DNA of 64,000 bases from NCBI RefSeq assembly GCF_037975245.1, contig NC_092569.1, forward strand, positions 1,529,501-1,593,500, given 5' to 3'. The DNA is from Apostichopus japonicus. Its lineage: Eukaryota; Echinodermata; Holothuroidea; Aspidochirotida; Stichopodidae. The translations under genes and the position numbers were made by a program. The notes beneath the pieces were generated by a model. It made no database searches and had not been told where the DNA came from. It saw only the letters and a list, made by a program, of their open reading frames with translations. The stretch's first letter is position 1. The number at the start of each line of letters is the position of its first letter. Of this stretch, positions 40,564-55,100 are shown piece after piece.

Positions 40564-43500
40564 AAATGCAAAATAACACCTCGCCAAAGCATATGTTCAT
40601 ATGAATGACAGGTGAAGAGAAAATGACATTTGAAAATAACGTCAGCTCCAAAACAGTTTGTGACGTCACTGATTCGCTCTGCCTTAATTTACCAAAACGG
40701 ACGACATTCCCCATAGCAAGACTACGCAGATGCCTATTTGCCAAACTTAAAGGCGTCGAAATATGACTTCAAAACCACGCCGAAGGAGATTTGCGCCATT
40801 CCAAATTCCTTACACCGATTAAAACTGGTATTGTTTCGATCTACCGTACTCTTTATGCCGAAAGTTGACATACTCACAGAATAGGAGGAAATAACTTGAA
40901 GTAAAGATGTGTAAGCCTCTCTCAAACCTATTGTTTACTTACTGGCTTTTATTAGCACCGATAATTCTCTTTATTTAGTTAATTATACTTCACTGGACTT
41001 CTCGAACGCTCCAGTTGTAAGTCAGTACACTGTATATTTAGTATACCTACAGCTATGCAAGTAACTGGTCTGAAATATTGTTACACTAGGGATAAGAACG
41101 TGTTTTGGGAACATGGCCCAGTGACAGAGGCGAGGCCATAGAAATATTTTGGACATCCGGACAAAGTGACTCCGTGACATTACAACCATGTTGGTACTGT
41201 TTTAATTTTGGCGGCTTGGTGGTAAGTTTCAAATTTCATTTTCTGTTAATCAGATTCGTATATGCTTTCGTGAGGTGTTTTATTGTATTTTACGGTTTAT
41301 TTACCATTAATATGACAAACCTCTTGAATATTCTTTAAATGTTTTCAGTGTCAACACTACTTACATTCTAACTGGAACACCTGAAAGCCAAAAAACAAAT
41401 TATCAGGGTTTCTTTCCCAATAGGCCTATGTCAATATTACGAGAGATTTAGTAAACTTCTTATTTAATAATGACGATCTTATTATATGAGAGTCATGCAT
41501 TCTTGTTAGTCTCATCTAGTACGTCACATTGCGCATGCTCAGTTCTATCGTGAATCGACCTTACTACTTAATCACATCTGCGTTATAGATAACGTAAACA
41601 TTAGATTCATTAGTCGTTTGAGAAGTTATCCGGTTCTTCTATGTAAAAACAAATGACGTCATACTGCGGAACGATCAATCACGTTGCAATATCATTGCAT
41701 AAAACATAATATGCCTCTTCTGGTTTACCTCTGATTTTGAGGTGTCCGATTAGAGTCGAAAACCACACTTTTCTGTCGGCGAGGAGAAAAAACGGGAAGT
41801 GACGAGTTGGGGAATTGGAGTTGGACAGGGGCTTTATCTAGGTGAATTATTGGCGCCCTGGCACTCTTACTTGTAACCACATCCCCACCCCGCCCCTCCT
41901 CTTTATCTCCTTCTGCCCCTTAATCACCAAAGTTGAACTTTCGCACTGCAACGTTGTCATATACGCAGGCTATAGTGGGTGTAATATATTCGAACATGTA
42001 TGAAAGTGAGCATATTATAATGCACGGTACAGAGAGGTTAATACAAGGGGCCATGAACCGGTCAACTCTGTACCCCTATACCGTCATTGGAGCTACGAGA
42101 TATTAATTCATTGTTATACCTCTATCAAGTAATGACAGACTGAATTGATTTGACTCCATCTCAGGGTAGTGTTTTCTGTCAAAAAGACCAAAATGGCAAC
42201 CGACGGATTTGTAATAGGTGTGAGAATCAAAGGAACCTTTTTCAGTTGCCAGGGGTTCTAATTCCCAATTCTATACCTCACGGCGATAAAACAAGACCCC
42301 GAAGAAAACGCAAAAGCAATAGTATATACTCATGGGTTCAGGTGAGACTTGGACATCCCAGTTAAATTTAATCTCTTTCTTGTAAGAATATTTCGAATCG
42401 ATCTAGCTACTCATATTCGAGGTAGAGTTTTAGCATGTCATTTCTGATTAGTGGTAGAGGAACTTACTAGATGAAAGCATAAGTCAGCCGGTAGGTAACC
42501 ACGAGCTCTCTTGGGGCCTAGCCTAAATACAACCCGCCGTGCGGGATTCCTTGTTAGCCTAAGGGGAGAACAAGATTTTATGTAAACTATAAGCCATGAT
42601 ACATATATATATACATACATATATAGATGTTATACCCGTACTAAGTTATAGTGTACGTATAGAAATACCATGGCAGTCAGTGTATATATGGTAAGGCTTT
42701 CCTGTTTTGTGTTTTGCCCTTCATAAGCCGCCTTTATATGAGTCAGAAGCTAGCGATCAACTGGCTTGTTTACTATTCAAAGATGAAATCGAAAATCCGA
42801 TGGAAAGTCAATATTTTGACCGTAGAAGAGATGGCAAGATATACCGACTAGCTGTTGACAGCACAAACTTCCATTCAAATACTATGGCAAGCCATCTAGG
42901 CCATTATTGCCTGTGTTGTCGAAACAACCAATCAAAGGGTGCATGGTTCTCAGTAATGTTAATGCGTAACTAATTTTATGATCAATGTTTCTTTACATTA
43001 TGAATTATCACAATTCAAATGTTTTGCATAGCATATAATTTGATTCATAACGTTTATATTGTTGAATATCGAATTAAAAATATCATTTCCCAAAACGGTT
43101 AAAATCGATACGAAAAGTCTAACATATAACGTAGTAATACATTCTCAAACTTTACAGTAAATTTCAAAGGAGTTTTGCTTTTCTGTTAATTAAGTAAGAT
43201 TTCATAGATTTTTTTGGGCAGCTATGAATCCATAACCCCTTTTTGGCGGAATGTTTGCAAACGTCCGTGAAGTTTGTTGGACTAAAATGAGATGAAATTA
43301 AAACATTGATACGAATTCTGTATTTAATGTTCCTCAGCACTTCATGCAATAACAAACACGGTTGCTAAGAGACAGATTGTCCGTCTGATTCTCATCTGTA
43401 GTAAAGTGAACATTAGATGTACCAGCTGTAGTAAAATGGTATATAATTATCGAGAAGTCGTTATAAGTAAAGTGAGGCTTTAAGTCATGAGAAACCCTTT

Positions 43501-45399
43501 GATTCGGTTACCCGACGTTTGTGTGGGACTGTGAGGGTGGGTGGGACTGTGGGCCGGTCTGGATGGGGTGGGGGTGTCGGCGGTTCTTCCCAGTTCATGA
43601 AACAAATCTGCAATACAACAAATCTTTTCAGTCGATTGTTAACCCAGAGTGAAGCGTAAGCCTACTTAGTTTTCTTCATCAGACTTGCACCCAAACGTGT
43701 TTATATAGCAGCTGAAAAGCATTTTCTTCAATATTTTGCATATTATACTCTATGGCTGAAAGAATGATACTGAGGAATGCCTCAAACACATAATCTGTTT
43801 TCAAAACTTTTAATTCACCAAAACAAAAATCACTAAGAATTCAAAGGATGAAATTACACACTTTTTAACCTCAGAGGATTTTTAAAGACAAAACAATACA
43901 TTACATAAACGTGTGGGACACAAACTTTTTTATGCATTGAACTAAAAATGTGTACACATAACCAGATGGTTGTATACACATGGCCCTCTTATAGTTGTTG
44001 GGTGCTACCCAATAATATGTGAATATTGTATATGACTTTTAAAATTTCTTGGTTTGGGGGACCTCAACTTTCACTTTTATCATCTTTGACTACCCTTGAG
44101 TCACTAATGCCTGTGGCCTGGGAATGTGATCTACCGGACGGAGCTATCGCTCTCCCCCTTTGAGAATCTTTTTTAAGATCATGGGTGCCTAGTTGCAAAA
44201 TATTATTACATTTTTGTATTAGTTTGAAGTAATTTATATATGTTCAAGATTCCCCCCTTTTTTTCCTACAAAATATTGACAATTATTTTCTACCAAATTT
44301 TGTATGCAACCCTCTAATCTTTTTGGAGGCCGCCTTCAAAACGCGCCACCACATGAAATACCAAGGCTGGGGTCAGAGTGGCACAACCAAATGGAAAAAT
44401 CTACCTTTGACAAATTTAATAACAGTCCCCTATAAGCCAATCTACCATCCAACCAGCGCTTTCAAGTTCATACCACAAGATTTTAAGATAAACAATAATA
44501 AGGCTGAATTATATATCAATAAACTGAAATTTTACGTATCAATGTGAAACATAAACCTTCCCAAATTATATCATATATATAGTAACCTACGAAATATCTT
44601 CATTTAAGATCATCATAATCCTACAAGATATATGCCAAAATAAAACCAGAATTATTTCAAAACGAATAATCATGATTTCTTCTCATGGGGCGTCTCCTTT
44701 AACAATGTAAAACAGTAGAAAAACATGAAAGCAAACTGAGTTCGCCATAAACACGGATAATTTGTTATCTATTATTTTAAGAAGCTTCATTTTTTTTACT
44801 TCTTCAAACTGGAGACTGTTGTCTGCTTCCACTTGTTAAGAAAACTAATAAACAGCGACCTATCTGTTATGTGAGGGGTGTACTGGACACATAAAGATAT
44901 AATTCTCAAACATAAAACTTGTACGTAGAAATATTTGACTTATATTTAATGGAATCGAAAGATAAAAAGAAATATGTATCTATCTTCTTCTTTTAATGTT
45001 TTCTAAGGCGCTTGTGGCGTATTTCTTCTTCTCATTTTTTATCGTAAACACTTAAATTATATTATTCAGTTTATATATGCAGTTTCCCCCTCTTGTGTTT
45101 TCGCTGAACTTGATTCGGTTCCGTACAAAGCACGGCCTTTATATATATATATGTATGTATATATATATATATATATATAGATAGATATATATATGTTGTC
45201 TAGGTATTGCCAATGGTTCGTTTGTAGCCTACCATGGAGTTGATATTGGAACATTATTTCACCCTATATACGTCTCTACTATGTTCTAAATAATACAAAA
45301 TTGTGCTCTATTAATAGTTGTTTAGATTCCTTTATACCCTTTTCCTTTGTTCTACAAAAGTCGCTTCGAATCCGTTTTAGAAACTTTCCCTCGTTCTCA

Positions 45400-45770
45400 T
45401 GCAGCACCATGGATATATTCTATTGGTTGTTGTGAGATTCCGGTTCGGTATATACAGGACGGTAAAGGTACATGCAACCAGCTCCGCCGTCAAACGGTGT
45501 CTAGACGAAAAGTGAGGATGGAGAAAAACGGTGTCCACTTAAAACGGTATCTCTTACCGCGGTATACCGTCACTTCCATTATTGAAGTACTTTCGACGAA
45601 TGTGGAAGAATAGACATATGGTGTTCATTCAGAACCGATGCGGTTAACCAATGTACGACCGGTTCCAAGGTTAAAAATGTTTTCAGACAGATGTTGAAGA
45701 CGGAGACACCTTATCCAATGTGGACGGTACCGGTATACCGCCAGCACCAGCGTAAAGCCGCGATCTCATG
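45400..45770. repeat. GC-richer island with repeated CGGT/ACCG words
   Basis: Contains ACGGTGTC, ACGGTATC, GCGGTATACCGT, GACGGTACC and CGGTATACCGCC at irregular spacing, several of them palindromic. No coding frame is supported. It may be a worn mobile-element end or a local degenerate repeat. Confidence 0.35.
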
Positions 45771-46089
45771 GGCCACTTCTATATAAAAGAAATAAGAAAG
45801 AAATGAAAGAAATAACATTAAAAACTTTCAATAACTAAAAGTTAAGCATTAAAATTCATTGGAATGAAACATTAACTTACGATGATATATTTTACTTAGG
45901 GGCGACATTGTAAACATTACAGTAAAGACAGGTTCGATTTATTTTGAACCTGAATCGACTTTATAGATTATTTTATGTTTTTCCTGAATAAAGACTATAA
46001 GGTACTTTCACAGGTGAGCAATTATTTGTGGTAAATTAAAGAACTTGTAAACAAAAACATTAAATACGTCAACAAACATGACCATAACA

Positions 46090-46140
<51 letters not shown>

Positions 46141-49100
46141 GTATTTTAAAAATATTAATTAAACAACTTGAATATATTTCGAACTATAATGCTACAAATA
46201 TAAAATAAAAAAGAAGTTGGGCCCGGACGTAGGGGAGGGGGGTGGGGGTTCTCTCCGACGCGATCATCTTTGTGCCTATATACTGGTGTTTGCATTATCG
46301 GTTTCTGCACCTTTCGGAATCTTACGGATTGTTGTACTTATTGCGGGTTCGGGATTGTTCTATATCTATAGCGTGGCTGCCGAACTATATCTCCTTCAAT
46401 TTAATATAATTTTAAGAGACGTTTGGGTTATTATAAACTGGCGATGGTTTCACTCTAACCGTGCGAATTCCCGCTAGTGATACTCAAACCACCCGCACAG
46501 TAACGCAAGCAATGGATAAAAGATTAATTTCGACAGTTGGGGGAATGTTGCCTTTTTGACTCACGTGTGAGGTTCCTTCCTGGAAAACAGTTTCTTACTT
46601 AAGTGTACACGGAACTATGCCATGTGTAGACATTAAAGTAATTACAGTACGTTACCGATGGTATATTCTTACTGTACTTAACTGAGTGTGTATGCTATAG
46701 AGGACAGAGCTAACTTGTATAAAGTAACAAAATTAAGGACGAACGGCATGATATAAACGAATCAGCTCAAACATTGTAAATTAAATATCAATGTAACCTA
46801 TATGTTTTATTTGACCGATATTTTCTCGTGGAATGGGTACACACATTCTGTGTACAACGCTAACAATCAGGATGTACCTGTTGCCGGTATACCTATGGTC
46901 TACTTCAAATAAGATAACAATTAATTAATATAAGACACATTTCTAGCCACGGACTTCAGCAAAACAATAGAAAACTTTGCGTTGATTCTATAGTGAACTG
47001 ACGTAATGTTCCATGTACTAGAATAGCTGGTCCAGCCACTTTTACTGAGAACTTTCTGATGCTTTAAGGCTCATTTCTATACCAAAAAAAAAAAGTATAG
47101 TTGAAATATCTTGCAAAATCAATACAGAAATGCTGTCTCAAGACAGGTTAGGATATTATTCCTGTTCGAGATGCATTTGCAAGGCGGGATAGACGTCTCC
47201 ATTCACTGCCGGAAACGGTCATTAATATCTTTTATGATGCAATCATTGTGTAACATATGTTTTACAATTTGATGGGTGATATACCAGTTCCGCGAATATA
47301 TCACAATGACGTCACAGCATCTATAATTATTGGTGGCAGTGTACGGTTCTATTATTTCTTCTTTTAATCAGAGATGCATTTAAAAGAAAAATTACTGCTT
47401 GGCTTTTTCACCTGGTCCGGATTCACATTGAAACCCATCGCCCTGGGAATCATTTTCTTCATATAAGTTGAAAAAAGAAGTAAAAGGTTTTTAAAAGAAA
47501 GGTTATTGACACGACAGGAACGTAATCGGCCGTCCACAGCGGGAACGCAGCGGAGGGTGGGGAGACTCCCGGTGGGATGGTTCGGCGAAGCTCTACCTGA
47601 TGGTATGCATAGCGGTTATACTTTGATTTCTAAAAACGTAGTTGCTATTATTGCTGTTACAGATGGCAAAGGCTGCATGGCGTTGCTTTGACAGATCATA
47701 TAGGCAAGAGCACTTACCCCTACACGCTAAAATAAATACAAGTGAAGAGAAATACATCTTTTCTCCCTGTCGGTAGCATGTAGGCCAGCTTATTTAAGCT
47801 AAGGAGTTGCTTTCTTGTCATCGTTCGTAATGACTCTATAAGAATCTAATATGTATGAGTCATATGTCGACGAAAAATATCGCAAAACTAATTTATTCTC
47901 TTTTCATAGATATCCCTTCCAGCATTCTTCATAATTGTTTTACTTGAATCTGACGTCATCATATCCTTTGGTGACCAATTATCTTAATGATCAAAAATGG
48001 CAAATGCCATTTAAAGATATGAAAAATAAAACAATTTTTTTTAATAATTTTTATTCAAGCTTTATGATCAAACATGGCAAATGCCATTTAAAAAAAAAAA
48101 TAATAATAATAATAATAATTTTAGAATTTTTATTCAAGCTTTCATACCTATCTGTACAGCAACAACTTCCAGTTCGAGTTGGCAGATCATTTTTTTAAAT
48201 TCAATTTACAAAATTAAGGTTTGCTTTCTTCCATGTTACTTTTAGTGTTTACGTCGTTAAAAATATTCGTTACACGATATATGTGAGAAAATTTGACTGT
48301 AATTCTGCGGACTTATACTCAGTGAATAAATGTTTAACAGGACTCGCGATCAAAGACTTGGATATCTCAACTAATATAGATCTCATGACGTGTATGTCTG
48401 GTATCACTATCTCGAGTCCGAGCAAAAATATTGTTTATGATATTCCCTGTCACTATATTCTATTGACGATTGCTTGTTTATAGAACGTTTATAAATGGGT
48501 TAACGATCTACAAGGAGCATGCGCAATCAATATCTTGTTTTTGACGCTCCTCGTCGAATCGTCTACGTCATCAGTCAACGATGCGAAGAGACCCTGTCTC
48601 CTTTCCGTTTCCAAAAGAGATCAAATTTTTTGTTCTGCCTCATTATTCATTCCTATCTAGGGAGAGATTCTGACAGGGACTATGACCCTGTCAAAAGCCC
48701 CCTTCCAATTGTGTAAATAATCATAAATTTATTGGCTCTTTCAAGATGATTTTTCATAGGCTAATGACTTTTTAATTTTCGAAAACTTTCAACACTCAAA
48801 CTCGAGATAGCTATTTATGAGAGAGTGATATTTATCTGATGGGCGTGGCCAATTAATCTAAAACACGATGACGTTAAACAATAAGCCTTGACACTCATCA
48901 CTGTATCGTTGTAGGACACCTTTATATTCCTTCGGCAAAGAATTTAGATTTTTGAAGCGATTTCTTCTCTTAGTCTAATACTGTTGATATTCCACATTTT
49001 ACTTACTACAATTTACTTTACTCAAGTAAATTATCGGTGTCTTTTTTATTCTCCCAGGGCCTTTATTTTGTCTTGTTAGACGATAAACAAATTACCTCAA

Positions 49101-52100
49101 ATTTCTCCCACTGGGTTAAATAATTTCAACTTGTACTTACATCGAAATTTACAGGTTTGGTTAAGATTGACACCAAAGGATTGCGGTAATAATCCATGCA
49201 TACACGGAAATAACTTCCGAGAAACTTAGTCTCAAAGTTCGTCATTACCACCCCCCCCCCCCCCTTTTTAAAACTTCTAGGGAACAACAATTAACATTAA
49301 CAGTGTGATAAGTTTTGTGGCCAATGTTGATGGCCTTTAAATATCGAGATTTTTTTTTCTCATCTTCAACTTCTATCTCTCTTTGAAATTTACATATAGC
49401 CACAATCAAAGCCGATAGTCAATTTCTCTTAGGCTACTGCCAAATTAAGAGACCAGACTTGTGCAAATATTCAGGCCTTTCCTTTAAATGTCTCTAAAGT
49501 TTGAAGCAGAGTCTCTAGAGAGAGAGTTGGGCCAACTTGGGAAGCGTTTTTCTCAATCGTCGAAAAGTTATTACCCATGTTATGTTAGGCTCTCATGACT
49601 GATTTTTATGCGTAGTGTTGAATGTATATATGTGTACACATTTTATGCTGTAAAACTATAGTATTAGAAAATCAAACGTAGTTGCTTCTAAAGGTACATG
49701 CCCAGCGAAAGTTAAGTCTATCAGCAAAGTACAGTTCTGTTAAATAAGTTCGGAACTTTTCACAGTGACATATGTTAACAGCGACCTCTACAGTTAGATA
49801 AACTCTGGACTTTCTTTGACAATTTGTGTCAGTGCGTGTTGCTAGAAGGGATTCGAAGCATTGACCTTAAACACATATCTGCTACACAAATTTTGCTATT
49901 CAACACTGTACCTTTGTTTGAGGGGAAGGGTGGGGGGGGGGTGGGTATCACTGTATGTACAAATTTGGCTTTCTCTTCCTTTGTGAAGGGGGTGAGGTAT
50001 CACGGTAAATGCATATTAAGCGTTTCTCTTCCCGTGAGTCGATGTTTTTCCTTAGATGCCACGTTACCGTACCTCTTGCAAAATATTACAAGTGAATACG
50101 AAAGGTTTTGCTAATGAAAGCTTTCGAATTTTTTTGTGAGGTTGAAACATTGGGGAGGGGTGTGTACCGATTTCTAGGCCCAGGTTGCCCGCCTAAGGGC
50201 GTCCTCGGTCGGAGGACTGATCTATTTCTTCCCACCCGGCTGAACGTTTTTGCTCTGACTGACGATGCTTGGAGGCCCCCCCCTCACGCCCCGCCCCCTT
50301 GCGCATGCTACAAGCTATAGCTTTGATTACATAATTTGTTCATATTTCTCAGCTAAGGAGGTGCGGGAAGGGTATGGGGGAAGAGGATATGGGAGGTGGC
50401 GATGTAAATTTGCTTGATGGTGGGGTCTGAAGTTACTTGTCTGAAGTTAGATTTATATCTGTGTTATTCAAACTTCACTTGCACATAGTTTTAAAGTTAT
50501 ACTGTCCGACTCAAAGTGTAGCTTCCTTTTATCATTTCAGAACATACAATAACGTATGTTAGGCCTATGTGAATAACAAACAAAGTGATTTACTCGAGAT
50601 ATGGGAAATGTGAGCCAATGGAAACCGTATGATTATTTTGTCGAAATGTTGTCTCTCTTTTTCCCCCGTTCGCTATGGTTGTTATTACACCGATCGCTTC
50701 CGTAGACATAATCCGTAACGAAACGGTTCAACGATTCTATGTTAGGCAAATAAACTACTTACAAGATTTCGTATTTAGGACAGACTTCGCGTGCAACCAA
50801 ATGTTTGAAAAGTTTTAGTGATTTATGGTCTTCGAGGAAAAAAAAAAGCCTACATTTTAAAAGACCACCTTGACGGCCCAAAATAACCATAAACAATCAA
50901 ATGTTGTCTTAATATCTACATGCACCCTTCAAGAGATTTATTAGATTGAAATTCAAACATTTGAAAATATATCAATAATATGCTTTTCAAGTCACAAATG
51001 GCGTTCTATAGAAAGTTGAAAGAACTCGGAAAATAATGATTACTGCACTTCAATGAATGCAGACAATAGCGTTGGAAATGAAATCATATTCAAACAAAAA
51101 CCCATATACATTTTTTTCTATTAAACAAATTATTTGCAATACATACATTTGTAGACAAATACACATTCATATTGAACGTATCGATATGTATTATGTTTTA
51201 CTGAAAAATTACTGGGTAAATATGAACATATATATATCCAACTGCAACCTGGTTAGATTGAAGTTTTCAAATCATGTTAATTTTACAAGGTTTAGTTCAT
51301 AAACCTGCATGTATAGAATATATAGCCTGATATGGGCCTATCAAACTTATCTAAGATAATAAAAATAAGTTTGAATCTGAGCAACCTAATTTGTTTTTAC
51401 CATATCTGAATGTTTTTTTAAAGGTGAAATTGAATTGAATGTAGAGAATAAATTCGATAATATCGTTTCAAAGATACTTGCTTTTCTTATTTGTATTAAA
51501 TACATGCAAATGCCAATAAGGGAATTTTCAGACAATATACACATTGCTGGTTCAGGGATTTTAATAACACAGTCGGGATATCCAGGTTTTTTTTTACAAA
51601 AATCAACGCCAAAGTTGCCTCAAAAAATCACTGGTCGGTGGTATTCCCGTAGCGAGATATTGGGTTGTTGTCATTTTTTCGTGTTTTGTCAATTTTTGAG
51701 TCATATATAGTTATTAATTGTAAATTGTTTATTTCATATCACTTCATTGAAATGTACTTATTTTTATTTCGATAACTTTGCATTTTGAATTCCGAATTAA
51801 AATGTTCAGCCTGTTCAGTAAGCCATTAGGGCTGTATGTTAAATTAGCAATAAAATTAATAGTTTTGTATCTGCCTGCGACGGAATTGAGCTTAACGTTA
51901 CATTTAGCCTTATTTTGTTTCAATCTACTATGAAGGATACCCTTTGGAAGTATACATAATTCCATTTTTATATATAGCCTATGACTGAAAATTTCGAAAC
52001 TTCTCCGCGAATTTGGAAGTCTATAACAGATCAATATTTTCTTCTTCTTCAAAGATGCCGTTTTGGCAACGATTTTTCCTTTGAAACTTTATATCGCTTA

Positions 52101-55100
52101 TGATAAACGTTTATGATATCATGAAAATCAAAGAAAAATCTCTTTCTTTACCGGATGAATTTTAGAATCCTCTCGGCTAATCTAAACATTATTTTTTAAA
52201 CCCGACACTGGGATCGTGAGCGTAACTAACATTTGGTTACTAGGTGGGACATCACGTACTTCGATTGGGTTGTCAAGTGAGAGAGAAATAGGCTTGCATG
52301 TTATAATGAAGTACAAATATTTCCCTTCCTAGATATTAAATATCCAAATTACATTTCTACCTCCGGGGCCAGGCACGCTAAAGTAAATATCGAAAGTGTA
52401 AAATAAACATGATATTTTACCAAAAATTTATAGGCAATAGTTAGTATCCTTGGACGGGTTCGAATAGAGCCATCTGGAGCACTGACATCAACTTAAATAT
52501 TAATTCATATTTTAAATTGAATAATTAACCCATATAGTCTGCGATTTCTTTTTTCTTTCCTTTTTGCAACATGGCAAGTTTGACGTCACAAAAGTTGATT
52601 AATCGGAGAGGGTGAAAAGTTACATATATGTTTTTGAAATTAAAGAAAATAAATCTATAAATTTATATTCTTTAAAGCAAAAACTTAGTATCATTTAATA
52701 TTTGTATTTTAATATTTTATGTTGAACATCATAATACGGAAATAATATTTGTCTACAGTTCTGGACAGATTAAACGTAAAGAAAAGCACATTCAAGCAAG
52801 TGATGATATAAGTTTGTACAGTAGCTTAAATTTAGTTTAAGAAGAAGAAATAATAATAATAATAATTTGTGGGATATCTACGAATTGAAATGATCTTTTT
52901 CTTCTCTTTTTATTGTCTTAAGTCGGACATTATATACCTTTGGCGATATACTGCAAAGTTTCGGATGAATTTCCATTTTAATTTTCATTGCTTTGGCTAT
53001 ATATTTTTTTATACATCGCGGATATTTGGTTGATCAAAAATTTGCAACTTTATACGGTATAGTTCCTTAGTGGGGGTGTTGTGCATCCATTAAGAATGTT
53101 TTTGTAGCTAACTTGAAACCCTGAATAACCCACATCCGCAAAAAGACTTTGATTAACACCGACGCCCCCCGCCCCCCCCGGCCCGGGTCTCACCTGCTTT
53201 ATTGTTTATTCCAACGCCTTGAGCCTAATATGAATATAACACTATTCTGGGTGTAGACCACCGAAAAAAACTGTTGGTTACCTGCCAGAAACAATAAAAT
53301 AATAACGGTCCTCCACCCGCCCACCCCCCCCCCCCGACATTAACCATGTCAACCAGTCACTTATATTTGCAAACCTGGAAAATATGTAAAGTATATTAAT
53401 ATGACCCTACCCCACCATCATCACACCACTTTACCGCTCAAACCCACACCACACTTCCCATTTCTCCCAATCTCTGACCATGGAGTTATCCAATAAAAGT
53501 TCCCTGGTTCAACTGTGTGGTAATGTTCTTTTCCTAAGCATATATGAAAGATGGCCTGGTGGGCCTTCATTTGTTCAAATTATGACGTAACCGTTTTTGC
53601 GAGAAAAAAAAAGAAGACAAGTTTAAGATTAGTGTACATAGATGCCATACAGCTCGGCCGCATGCTTGTACTCTATACAGCGTAGGAACGATCACGTGAG
53701 CAGTTGTCCTTCCTTTTTGATTTGGGAGACAAATTTAAAGCTAAAACACTTCTAAGCATCATTTTATATAATAGATGCACACTTTGTACATCGACTTTAA
53801 AAAGATGCAAACACTCCCTCCCTCCTTCCTTCCCTTCCCTTCGTCCCTTCCTCCTTCCCCCCCCCACACCTCCCGTCTTTCTCTCATCGGACCGTAAATT
53901 TGGAGCGCTTTTTCTAACCAACAAATTTATAGATAATCTTGTATGATTGGTTCATGTAGTTTAATCTTACCAGCTTATATACGGATAACAAACTCTGTCC
54001 CGATTTTTATATATATATTAGACTAAAGGTCATGCGCAAACTCTGTCACCATTACTGATCATCTTTAATCCTCTTTTCACAGGATGGCGTAATTTATTTT
54101 CCCTATAAGACAGATCAGAGTAATTCACATAAATGGGCGTTACTTGCTTGTCAGACAAAAATTGAACATGATAACCATCTCAAAATAGATCAACCCCGCC
54201 CATTTAAGCCGATTACCCTTACTAGTTCTAGAGGACGACGGGGATGGGGGGGGTGGGGGAAGTTGCGATAGTAATGTGTTGCAGTAGACAAGTATCCGCA
54301 TATACCAATTATTTAACAGGGAAAATGGCGGTGCATAAGAACAGAAAAATAAAACGAAATTAGTGCCCATCTGCGAAGCATGCTTATTTTTGTTTTCCAC
54401 ATTGTACCTTGTTTTGAGCAAAGAATATATTTAACTGAGCTAATTTATATAATGTGCCAAATAATTCAGAAGAGGGGGCCGACGGAACCGGGCCTACCTC
54501 CAGGAATTCCGCCCATGCTGTTTTCAGGGATGTATCAAGTTTGCATATCTCAAATGGTCCAATGATTAGACGCCTATATCGTCATGTAAGACTTTCCATA
54601 TTCCTCAGAAAAGATTTAAAAAAAACGAAAAATTTCTTTCTGTTACTTTTTGTTTAGTTCCTATAGTAACCATTAGTGCTGGACGTGCCACTCATTAGAT
54701 CGACAAAGTAGAGATATACTTTCGACACTAGCGGCGCCCAAACGTGCCTCTTACCCGTTTAACACCCGCTATCGTTCTTTCAATTCTCCGCTTCCAGGCA
54801 TTTTATGCTGTTTTGTAAGGTACATTAACAATAATTAGGGTCACATAAAAAAGTTTATAACCATATTGCACGGTCAAAATGTAGAAAGGACTCGTGCTAA
54901 AGGTAAATTTTATGAGTGGACTACCTGTGGTCTTAGGCAAGTTTAAGACGGGCATTAAATGGCGGTGTGATAAAGGCATAAAGGAGAAACGGTGTTGACT
55001 GATAAGCAATTTTGATTGAAAGAGAAACCATTAGAGGCAGGTATTGTCATTTTATCAATGACGTCTGACAACACTTATTATATAGCTCAAATCTGAGGTA

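Larger units (their letters stand above)
35336..45400. other. Intergenic, no gene recognised
   Basis: AT-rich sequence with scattered short open frames that look random. It holds the 12-bp tandem repeat near 36.4 kb, the TA hairpin at 37.2 kb, TA arrays at 38.2 kb, poly(C) at 39598-39610 and 40526, and a SINE-like B-box complement (GGAATCAAACCAGG) at about 39900. No splice-linked coding blocks were found by eye. Confidence 0.5.

Noticed and set aside
42707-42973. 88-residue plus-strand open frame with several Cys
   Set aside because: No recognisable domain, no splice or polyadenylation context; probably chance.
47506-47691. 61-residue Arg-rich plus-strand open frame
   Set aside because: Looks slightly protein-like at the start but has no homologue I can name and no supporting context.
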